Positions 5,227 to 10,213 of a stretch of DNA of 10,213 nt are shown here, in pieces. The notes beneath the pieces were generated by a model. The model was not told where the DNA came from and searched no databases. It worked only from the letters and a program-made list of their open reading frames with translations. Where the stretch lies: positions 1-10,213 of the forward strand of contig JAKALG010000022.1 of the NCBI GenBank assembly GCA_021813235.1, in the 5' to 3' direction. The DNA comes from a bacterium (lineage in GTDB: Bacteria > Patescibacteria > Paceibacteria > UBA9973). Each line of letters starts with the position of its first letter. The first letter of the stretch is position 1. Made by a program: the position numbers and the translations under genes.

Positions 5227-5409
5227 TTGAAGGACACTATAATTTTTACAACAATAATAACAATACCAGTAATCTGCATTTTTTATTCTGCTTATACTGG
5301 TGTTGCAATAATCCTTTTTGTTTTTTTGATAGCATATTTATCTGAAAGCAAAAATGGATTTAGTTTTAGAAATATTTTAAAAAATTTAAAAACCCGGTTT
5401 ACTTTTTAA
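5227..5409 (+). CDS. small membrane protein, 60 aa, TTG start
   Basis: The family is not recognised. Residues about 4-39 are almost wholly hydrophobic (two closely spaced helices split near YSAYTG), followed by a polar, basic end (SESKNGFSFRNILKNLKTRFTF) that could be an amphipathic cytoplasmic helix. The TTG start is supported by GGGGG at 5218-5222 immediately after the preceding stop, spaced four bases from TTG. It is in the same transcript as the 64-aa gene. The last codons and the stop lie inside the terminator hairpin. The start codon makes this a less certain gene than its neighbour. Confidence 0.6.
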   Translation: MKDTIIFTTIITIPVICIFYSAYTGVAIILFVFLIAYLSESKNGFSFRNILKNLKTRFTF

Positions 5410-5430
5410 AGTAATGCATCCCGGGTTTTT
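5388..5430. terminator. bidirectional two-part terminator
   Basis: The outer stem AAAAACCCGG (5388-5397) pairs with CCGGGTTTTT (5421-5430). Nested within it, TTACTTT (5399-5405) pairs with AAAGTAA (5408-5414). T-runs exist on both strands, fitting its position between the convergent 60-aa gene and the MFS gene. The TAA stop of the 60-aa gene lies in the inner hairpin. Confidence 0.85.
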
Positions 5431-5436
5431 GTCTTT

Positions 5437-6636
5437 TTAGGCTAATCTTTTATTCTTTTCTACGATTACATCATTCCAAGGTCTTAGAAAAATGAAAAAA
5501 CCCATAGCAATGAATGCTACAATTGCCGCAAAGATAAAGGCGTATATAGGATTGAAAACCCAAAGCAGACCTGCGATTGCTGAAGCAGGCAGATAGATCA
5601 GCCCCGTAACAAAATTGTACATACCTATCGCTGTCGCTCTCCTCTCTTTCTCTATGTCCGTGATAAATGCCTTGCCTTGAGCTTCATCAATACTGTAAAA
5701 AATACCAAATAATAAAAATAATATTATCACTTCCCATTTTTCCGTCGCAAAAATAAAACCTAGAGACATTATAATGTAAATTAAATATTCTAAAATAATA
5801 ATATATCTGCGTCCGATCAAATCACCTAACTTGCCTATGGGTATAGATATCACTACAAAAGAAATATTAAAAAGAGCATAGAGCAACACAACATCCTTAA
5901 TTGCAAAACCGATGGTATAAGCTCGGAGGAGGAGAAAACCAAAACTAAAATATGCTAAAGAAAAAATACCTGCTGGAATAAGAAAGAGTTTGAATCTTTT
6001 GCTTAAGGTTCTCCAAGCTTTAAAAATGTTTTCTCTTTCGTGTGAAATTCCAGGGCGATCCTTCATTAACATAAGAACGACAACGGAAATAGCCGCTGCG
6101 ACTATCGCTATGATAAAAATAGTATGGAATGTACCGAGACTAGTCCCCATCCAAAGAAGCAAAAAATAAGCGATCACAGGTCCTAAAACGGCACCTAATT
6201 TATCCATAGCTTTGTGTAAACCGAAAGCATATCCCCTATTCTTTTCTTCTGCAACATCCGAAAGCCAAGCATCTCTCGGTGGACCACGAAAACTTTTACC
6301 TAAACGTTCAATAATCCTAAAGGAAGCGAGTGCTGCTACAGACGTCCCAATCAAAAGCATTAACTTTGCCAAGGTTGAAAATCCATAACCAATAAGAGCT
6401 AAGGGTTTTCTTTTCCCTAATCTATCCGACAACCAGCCAGCAAAATAATCTAAAGAAGATGCAGAAAAATCTGAAAATCCTTCTATCAAGCCGAGCAAAG
6501 AAGCAGACGCGCCTACGACTATAGTAAAAAATATGGAGAATACTGAAAATATTGCTTCAGAACTGATGTCAGTCAAAAAGCTCACAAATCCTAGCTTCAA
6601 AACATCAGGATGCACATTAAATAATTTTTTATTCAT
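5437..6636 (-). CDS. MFS transporter
   Basis: This is a major facilitator superfamily membrane transporter, 399 aa with about 11-12 hydrophobic helices. The superfamily motif A between helices 2 and 3 is GWLSDRLGKRKP (67-78), with a second-half version GKLGDLIGRRY (269-279 region). The blocks LGFVSFLTDISSEAIF (15-30), LLGLIEGFSDFSAS and GKSFRGPPRDAWLSD place it in a subgroup of bacterial MFS proteins often annotated as drug or metal efflux. The substrate cannot be told from sequence. The ATG is the only one before the first helix, and is separated from the CCA end of the upstream tRNA-Glu by one base. An AAGG inside the tRNA acceptor strand (6644-6647) lies seven bases before the ATG. It must be co-transcribed with the tRNA, as no room is left for another promoter. 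Confidence 0.9.
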   Translation of the reverse strand: MNKKLFNVHPDVLKLGFVSFLTDISSEAIFSVFSIFFTIVVGASASLLGLIEGFSDFSASSLDYFAGWLSDRLGKRKPLALIGYGFSTLAKLMLLIGTSVAALASFRIIERLGKSFRGPPRDAWLSDVAEEKNRGYAFGLHKAMDKLGAVLGPVIAYFLLLWMGTSLGTFHTIFIIAIVAAAISVVVLMLMKDRPGISHERENIFKAWRTLSKRFKLFLIPAGIFSLAYFSFGFLLLRAYTIGFAIKDVVLLYALFNISFVVISIPIGKLGDLIGRRYIIILEYLIYIIMSLGFIFATEKWEVIILFLLFGIFYSIDEAQGKAFITDIEKERRATAIGMYNFVTGLIYLPASAIAGLLWVFNPIYAFIFAAIVAFIAMGFFIFLRPWNDVIVEKNKRLA

Positions 6637-6637
6637 T

Positions 6638-6712
6638 TGGTGACCTTACCGGGAATCGGACCCGGATTTTAAGCTTGAAAAGCTCACGTCCTAACCGTTA
6701 GACGATAAGGCC
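6638..6712 (-). tRNA. tRNA-Glu (anticodon UUC), CCA encoded
   Basis: Read on the minus strand, the acceptor arms GGCCTTA and TAAGGTC pair (one G-T), the anticodon loop is TTTTCAA giving UUC, and the T arm CCGGG/CCCGG is perfect. The discriminator A is followed by an encoded CCA at 6640-6638. The MFS ATG begins at 6636. Confidence 0.95.
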
Positions 6713-6725
6713 TAAAACATTAAAC

Positions 6726-6753
6726 ATCATAACATTTTTTGAAAAAATCGCAA
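6726..6753 (-). promoter_or_regulatory. promoter of tRNA-Glu and the MFS gene
   Basis: On the minus strand TGT-TATGAT forms an extended -10 (hexamer 6726-6731, 5 of 6 matches), with TTGCGA (6748-6753) as a -35 at 16 nt. The RNA would start near 6719, seven bases before the tRNA. It overlaps the opposing tRNA-Ser promoter. Confidence 0.6.
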
Positions 6754-6766
6754 AAAATGGTAGATT
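6739..6766 (+). promoter_or_regulatory. promoter of tRNA-Ser
   Basis: TTGAAA (6739-6744) is followed after 16 nt by TAGATT (6761-6766), preceded by TGG as an extended -10. The RNA would start near 6773, just ahead of the tRNA at 6777. It interleaves with the divergent tRNA-Glu promoter within 64 bp. Confidence 0.55.
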
Positions 6767-6776
6767 GTAATGAAAA

Positions 6777-6861
6777 GGAGGCGTGAGTGAGTGGTTGAAA
6801 CTACCGCTTTCGAAAAGCGGCATACCGAAAGGTATCGGAGGTTCAAATCCTCCCGCCTCCG
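6777..6861 (+). tRNA. tRNA-Ser (anticodon CGA), CCA not encoded
   Basis: This is a class II tRNA of 85 nt. The acceptor GGAGGCG pairs with CGCCTCC, the anticodon stem CCGCT/AGCGG encloses TTCGAAA (anticodon CGA), the long variable arm has the stem ATACC/GGTAT, and the T arm GGAGG/CCTCC carries TTCAAAT. The discriminator is G, followed by CAA, so CCA must be added by an enzyme, unlike the neighbouring tRNA-Glu. Confidence 0.95.
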
Positions 6862-6878
6862 CAAATTTAAAAACATTT

Positions 6879-6887
6879 TGCTATACT
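6879..6887 (+). promoter_or_regulatory. promoter of the CPBP protease gene (leaderless layout)
   Basis: TGC plus TATACT (6882-6887, 5 of 6 matches) lies six bases before the ATG at 6894, the same spacing as at trxB and the transposase gene. An out-of-frame ATG-TAA at 6889-6894 overlaps the start codon. No Shine-Dalgarno is seen. Confidence 0.6.
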
Positions 6888-6893
6888 AATGTA

Positions 6894-7358
6894 ATGGAAT
6901 CTTTAGGAGTATTTAGTTTAAAACAAGTAGGATTTTTGAGTCCCAAAATGCAAGTCATTTTTATCTGCTCTTTGATTGCGCTTGCTTTCATCACTCAATT
7001 AATACAATACATCAAGACTAGAAAAGTTTATGGACGTTATCCTTGGAGAATATACATATTCTTTTCTAGTATTTACGAGGAAGTTGTTTTTCGGGGTTTT
7101 ATTTTATTTGGATTATTAATATTTTTTTCTCCATTTCTTTCTATAATTATATCTTCAGTACTATTCGGTCTATGGCATTTAAGAAATTATAGATGGCAAA
7201 CAAAAAGAGAAACATTGCACCAGGTCTTATATACGGGGCTCATTTTTGGACCTATCGCTTCTATGATCACGATATGGACAGGTACTATTTGGATAACAGT
7301 AATTTTGCATTACATACATAATCTAACTGTTGATATATTAAGAAGAAAAAATATTTAA
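6894..7358 (+). CDS. CPBP-family intramembrane metalloprotease (Abi/CAAX-like)
   Basis: This is a membrane protease-like protein, 154 aa with about four hydrophobic helices. All three CPBP motifs are present: EExxxR as E62 E63 VVF R67, FxxxH as F91 GLW H95, and HxxxN as H139 YIH N143, which together form the metal site buried in the membrane. In other bacteria such proteins process prenylated or bacteriocin-type peptides or affect phage and peptide resistance; the substrate here is unknown. It is shorter than typical members (often 200 aa or more), holding little beyond the catalytic core. The frame is open back to a GTG at 6783, but that would translate the tRNA-Ser gene, so ATG 6894 with its adjacent promoter is chosen. 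Read-through from the tRNA promoter is also possible. Confidence 0.85.
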   Translation: MESLGVFSLKQVGFLSPKMQVIFICSLIALAFITQLIQYIKTRKVYGRYPWRIYIFFSSIYEEVVFRGFILFGLLIFFSPFLSIIISSVLFGLWHLRNYRWQTKRETLHQVLYTGLIFGPIASMITIWTGTIWITVILHYIHNLTVDILRRKNI

Positions 7359-7382
7359 ATACTATTTTACTCATAAAAATAA

Positions 7383-7414
7383 AATGCTCAGTTTGTTTTT
7401 ACAAACTAAGCATT
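7383..7414. terminator. bidirectional terminator
   Basis: AATGCT, a C-A mismatch and AGTTTGT pair with ACAAACT and AGCATT around TTTT (7397-7400), about 13 pairs. On the plus strand GAAATTTT follows; on the minus strand TTATTTTTATG follows, the better T-run. It lies between the convergent CPBP and 70-aa genes. Confidence 0.75.
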
Positions 7415-7428
7415 GAAATTTTACTTAG

Positions 7429-7641
7429 TTACTTAATGAGATCTAAAAGAACCACTAAGACAATTACAATAAATGTCCATAGAGACATCTTATGTAAATG
7501 TTTACTATCTCTGTTGGGCAAGTAATTTTCTCCTTCCAAAATCACCCCCAACATAAGCCAACCCACCAGCTTAAAGATTGAGAATAAAAGAACAATTATT
7601 AAAGCAAGGTGAGTAAAAAAATAAATTTTCTGTAACATCAT
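7429..7641 (-). CDS. small membrane protein, 70 aa
   Basis: The family is not recognised. Two hydrophobic segments (about 5-36, from IYFFTHLALIIVLLFSIFKLVGWLMLGVIL, and 52-68, from LWTFIVIVLVVLLDLI) are separated by a polar stretch EGENYLPNRDSKHLHKMS containing two His. This fits a two-pass (or long-plus-short helix) membrane protein. Three starts are possible in a row: GTG 7644, ATG 7641 and ATG 7638. AAAAGGAAAA (7649-7658 on the minus strand) is best spaced for GTG 7644 or ATG 7641, and the ATG is chosen. It has its own promoter and a terminator, so it forms a one-gene unit behind the large fusion gene. Confidence 0.7.
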   Translation of the reverse strand: MMLQKIYFFTHLALIIVLLFSIFKLVGWLMLGVILEGENYLPNRDSKHLHKMSLWTFIVIVLVVLLDLIK

Positions 7642-7696
7642 CACATTATTTTCCTTTTACGTTTTCAAAAAATGTAGAACTTATATTTTCAAATAA

Positions 7697-7724
7697 ATAA
7701 TATCACATATAATATAAAAGTCAA
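7697..7724 (-). promoter_or_regulatory. promoter of the 70-aa membrane protein gene
   Basis: On the minus strand TTGACT (7719-7724, 5 of 6) and TATTAT (7697-7702, 5 of 6) are 16 nt apart, with TGA just before the -10 as an extended element. The RNA would start near 7690, leaving about 49 nt of leader that carries the AAAGGA ribosome site. The -35 abuts the stop codon of the upstream fusion gene. Confidence 0.65.
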
Positions 7725-7725
7725 T

Positions 7726-9903
7726 CTAGTTTGTATTACGCAAAAAGAAATATTCATTATACGGCTGATCATCAGTGACTTTAATTTTTTTGTCTTTATT
7801 CAGCAATTCATTTATATCTTGTTTACCACTAAGTATTTTATTTATATAACTCCCGACATTTGGCTCATTGTCGTCGTTCCACTCCATCAAATCAGCTTGC
7901 GCATTGAGAGGTATATTTTTAAGAATCTCCCCTGCTGTCTTCATAACTATCGGGCTGTTGGAAGCGAGAAAATGATACCCATTTCCTGTGATTGATTTAT
8001 AAACTTCTACATGAGGAAATACTTCGACGAGTGAGCGCGCGACAGCTTGTAATGTTTTGTCATTTTTTTCTGGATACCATTGCGCGAGAATTCCGCTAGG
8101 AGTCAAATGCATTTTTATAATTTGATAAAATTCTTCTGAATAAAGCAAACTTGAACCAGCAGATATTACAGGCGGAGGAGGATCAATAGCGACTAAATCA
8201 TATTTGCCAGTGGTACGTTCTAAAAATCTTCTTCCGTCGTCAATAACAATTTTATTATTTTTATCAGCCAAAATTTTAGCCGTATCATCAAAAAAATAAG
8301 GAAAGAGTTCTCCGACGCTCGGGGTCAATTCGACAGCCGTGGTAGGAATGCCCCAGCTTATGACCGAGCGAAAAGTGGTACCCATACCAAAACATATAAC
8401 TAAAGCATTTTTAGGACCCGGAGGTAAGGCAAATAAAGGTAAATGTGCCATCACTTTGGTTATAGGAGTAAGCATCGTCATCCCTACTCCGTTGACCATG
8501 AGATATTTAGAACGAGGATTGTTTGCTTCCAAAATCGCGGCTAGGGTCGTCGCATTGTAATCATTTTTGATTATTTTATTTGATGCATTCAACCATTCTT
8601 CATAAGTCGTGGCGAAACCGACAGTGATTAATATCAGGACGAGCACTGTAGCTAAAACTGTTTGCCTAATATTTCTAGATAAAATTATCATTTCATTCTT
8701 TTTAAAGAAAAATATAAAAAGAGGCAAACTCATTAAAATGATAGAAAATTTAGAACCGACAAGTGGCAAGAAGATATAAGACACAAGCAAAGGTCCTAAA
8801 ATACAACCCAATAAATTTATAGCATAAGCTAGCCCAGCGATGTTTGGATTCCCTTCCGATAATTCGTCTATTTGTTTTGGGGTTAAATAACCTAATAAAT
8901 ACGAGATAGAACCTATGCACAACATCACCCCTAAAGCGCCTAAATGAAACCTCGGATCTACAAACCAGATTTGAACCACGCTCATAATGCTTAAAAAAAT
9001 CAAAAGAAATCCGACTGACAAAACTTTGCCCTTTTTAAAATCAGAACGATAATGTAAAAGTCCAAAACAAGTCCCCAATAGATACATGAATAATATAAAA
9101 GCAAAAGCATAGACTGATGTTTCTAAAATTGGAGTGAATAATCTATTCCAAATGACCTCAAAGCCTACCGAAGAAAATCCAGTTGTAAATAACAAACCTA
9201 AAATAAATTTATCTTTGCTATTCAAATCTTTAAGTCTCCACAAATTTTTCTCTTCATTTTCTATCGTTTCGCTCTCATTCTTTTTTAATTTTCTAGCCAA
9301 GAAGATAGCCATCGTGGCAATTAAGAAATTTAAGCATGCAGCAAAAAATAAAGTATTTTTAAGTCCTAATGATTCTATAAAAATGAGCGCCGTTATCAAA
9401 GTGCCAGCCATAGCTCCAAAAGTATTTGCTAGATACAAAAAACTAAAACCATTTTTATCTTTTGCCAAACGGCGATTGATATAATCCATAATAAGTGGAA
9501 TAGTCGTCCCCATTAAAAAACACCATGGCAACATTGCGAGAGATAAGACCAGAGCGGAAAGTGCGAGGTAGAGAGTGGAATTCGTTTCTCCAAAACTCAA
9601 AAGCCAATTGTGTCCAAAAGAAAAAAGCTTTGGAACCAAAAAAGCCCCGAGCCCAACACCTGCTTCTGCGAAAGCATAAAAATATAATGAGGTGATTTTA
9701 TTTTTTTTAGCTAGCTCTATCAGATATCTACCTCCTACAAAAGAGCCTAAGACAAGCCCTAACATGAAAACTGAAACCACGACTGAGATGACTTGAGTGT
9801 TCACACCAAAATCAGCAAATGCCAACCGTAACCAGACTGTTTGATATAATAAAGCACAAAATCCGGAAATAAAAAATAGAAGAAAAAGAATCTTTTTTAT
9901 CAT
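7726..9903 (-). CDS. fused MFS-like membrane protein / spermidine-synthase-like enzyme
   Basis: This is a two-part protein of 725 aa. Residues 1-430 hold about 12 or more hydrophobic helices arranged as two similar halves, each opening with a related motif (GFCALLYQTVWLRL at 14-27 and GFSSVGFEVIWNRL at 242-255). Residues about 463-650 form a spermidine-synthase-type Rossmann domain: ICFGMGTTFRS (503-513) for the nucleotide cofactor, acidic E525 in VELTP, IDDGRRFLE (554-562), and YDLVAIDPPPP (568-578) followed by LLYSEEFY. Such fusions are widespread in bacteria and usually annotated as MFS/spermidine synthase; real aminopropyl transfer is rarely shown. The soluble domain is presumably cytoplasmic. 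ATG 9903 is chosen; a TTG at 9909 is in frame and also close to the predicted RNA start. No other polyamine gene is in the window. Confidence 0.88.
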   Translation of the reverse strand: MIKKILFLLFFISGFCALLYQTVWLRLAFADFGVNTQVISVVVSVFMLGLVLGSFVGGRYLIELAKKNKITSLYFYAFAEAGVGLGAFLVPKLFSFGHNWLLSFGETNSTLYLALSALVLSLAMLPWCFLMGTTIPLIMDYINRRLAKDKNGFSFLYLANTFGAMAGTLITALIFIESLGLKNTLFFAACLNFLIATMAIFLARKLKKNESETIENEEKNLWRLKDLNSKDKFILGLLFTTGFSSVGFEVIWNRLFTPILETSVYAFAFILFMYLLGTCFGLLHYRSDFKKGKVLSVGFLLIFLSIMSVVQIWFVDPRFHLGALGVMLCIGSISYLLGYLTPKQIDELSEGNPNIAGLAYAINLLGCILGPLLVSYIFLPLVGSKFSIILMSLPLFIFFFKKNEMIILSRNIRQTVLATVLVLILITVGFATTYEEWLNASNKIIKNDYNATTLAAILEANNPRSKYLMVNGVGMTMLTPITKVMAHLPLFALPPGPKNALVICFGMGTTFRSVISWGIPTTAVELTPSVGELFPYFFDDTAKILADKNNKIVIDDGRRFLERTTGKYDLVAIDPPPPVISAGSSLLYSEEFYQIIKMHLTPSGILAQWYPEKNDKTLQAVARSLVEVFPHVEVYKSITGNGYHFLASNSPIVMKTAGEILKNIPLNAQADLMEWNDDNEPNVGSYINKILSGKQDINELLNKDKKIKVTDDQPYNEYFFLRNTN

Positions 9904-9916
9904 AAACAATGTCCAA

Positions 9917-9946
9917 ATTTTAACATAATTTTGACTATTTTAACAA
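9917..9946 (-). promoter_or_regulatory. promoter of the fusion gene
   Basis: On the minus strand TGT-TAAAAT gives an extended -10 (hexamer 9917-9922), with TTGTTA (9941-9946) 18 nt upstream. The RNA would start at about 9910, close to TTG 9909 and only seven bases from ATG 9903, so the leader is very short and lacks a Shine-Dalgarno. Confidence 0.5.
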
Positions 9947-9973
9947 ATAAATCAACTAGCAATAATCCTTTTT

Positions 9974-9984
9974 TGGTATATAAT
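9974..9984 (+). promoter_or_regulatory. promoter of the glmU-like gene
   Basis: TGG followed by TATATAAT contains a perfect TATAAT at 9979-9984, or an extended TGG-TATATA at 9974-9982. The ATG at 9995 is 10 bases from TATAAT, so the leader is only a few bases and no Shine-Dalgarno is visible. Confidence 0.55.
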
Positions 9985-9994
9985 CTCTAAACAT

Positions 9995-10213
9995 ATGAAA
10001 AAAGACAATTTTGAAATATTGATTTTAGCAGCTGGAAAAGGCACCAGAATGCAAAGCGAATTACCGAAAGTTTTAGTGAAACTTAGAAATAAACCGATGA
10101 TAAGGTATATTCTGGAATCGGCCGAAAAAGCATTCCACAAGAAGCCTATAGCAATAGTGGGACACAAAGCTGAACTCGTAAAATCTGAATTAAAAAATAA
10201 ATGCTTTTATGCT
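9995..10213 (+). CDS. GlmU-type nucleotidyltransferase, N-terminal part (runs off the window)
   Basis: The first 73 residues are visible and the frame is open at the window end. ILILAAGKGTRMQSELPKVL (8-27) is the sugar-nucleotide pyrophosphorylase signature LxxGxGTRMxSxxPKVL, with the catalytic region around R18 and K25. It is followed by KPMIRYILESA and a strand IAIVGHKAELV, as in GlmU N-terminal domains. GlmU makes UDP-GlcNAc from GlcNAc-1-P and UTP for peptidoglycan. MxSxxPKVL favours GlmU over other NTP transferases, but without the C-terminal half I cannot tell a full bifunctional GlmU from a single-domain enzyme, so no symbol is given. The ATG has a close upstream promoter. Confidence 0.85.
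   Translation, partial: MKKDNFEILILAAGKGTRMQSELPKVLVKLRNKPMIRYILESAEKAFHKKPIAIVGHKAELVKSELKNKCFYA

Noticed and set aside
5079..5345. 88-codon plus-strand reading frame over the two small membrane genes
   Set aside because: It is out of frame with both, has no ribosome site, and its Cys/Phe/Asn-rich product is typical of a shadow frame.
6783..6893. GTG start extending the CPBP protease by 37 residues
   Set aside because: This stretch is the tRNA-Ser gene; the peptide it would give is just tRNA sequence read as protein.

Overview
This AT-rich window looks like part of a small bacterial genome of the Candidate Phyla Radiation (Patescibacteria), most likely a parcubacterium. The grounds are tight gene packing, several promoters sitting directly on start codons, divergent versions of core proteins (for example an FtsA with Asn where the second phosphate motif normally has Asp), and a RAYT-type transposase. 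TGA is used as a stop, at the end of the 88-aa gene, so the recoded Gracilibacteria/Absconditabacteria are unlikely. The lineage is inferred from sequence character alone.

Layout, left to right. A likely gene end (2-43) precedes ybeY (rRNA-processing nuclease). ybeY overlaps ftsA by 92 nt. Between ftsA and its usual partner ftsZ lies about 1.25 kb of accessory DNA: a palindromic repeat acting as the ftsA terminator, a promoter and an 88-aa gene of unknown function, a terminator, then a REP-RAYT-REP unit. Four copies of one palindrome (arms TTGGAGGC/GCCTCCAA) occur here: after ftsA, just before the transposase, in frame inside the transposase, and just after it. The first two have loop CTT and the last two loop AAG, so they are in inverted orientation. 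ftsZ follows, then trxB (thioredoxin reductase), whose coding sequence carries a different in-frame palindromic insertion. Next come two small membrane-protein genes behind a near-consensus promoter, ending in a bidirectional terminator.

On the minus strand an MFS transporter follows, its ATG one base after the CCA end of a tRNA-Glu. A divergent tRNA-Ser(CGA) lies 64 bp away, and downstream of it is a CPBP-type intramembrane protease. A second bidirectional terminator separates this from two minus-strand genes: a 70-aa membrane protein and a 725-aa fusion of a transporter-like membrane domain with a spermidine-synthase-like domain. The window ends inside a gene whose N-terminus matches GlmU-type nucleotidyltransferases (cell-wall precursor synthesis).

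Working together: ybeY (ribosome maturation), ftsA/ftsZ (division) and the glmU-like gene (envelope) are core functions. The two most distinctive signals are the RAYT with its own palindrome inside its reading frame, and a set of promoters placing the predicted transcription start on or next to the ATG (leaderless mRNAs), in contrast to a second set of genes with clear Shine-Dalgarno sequences.
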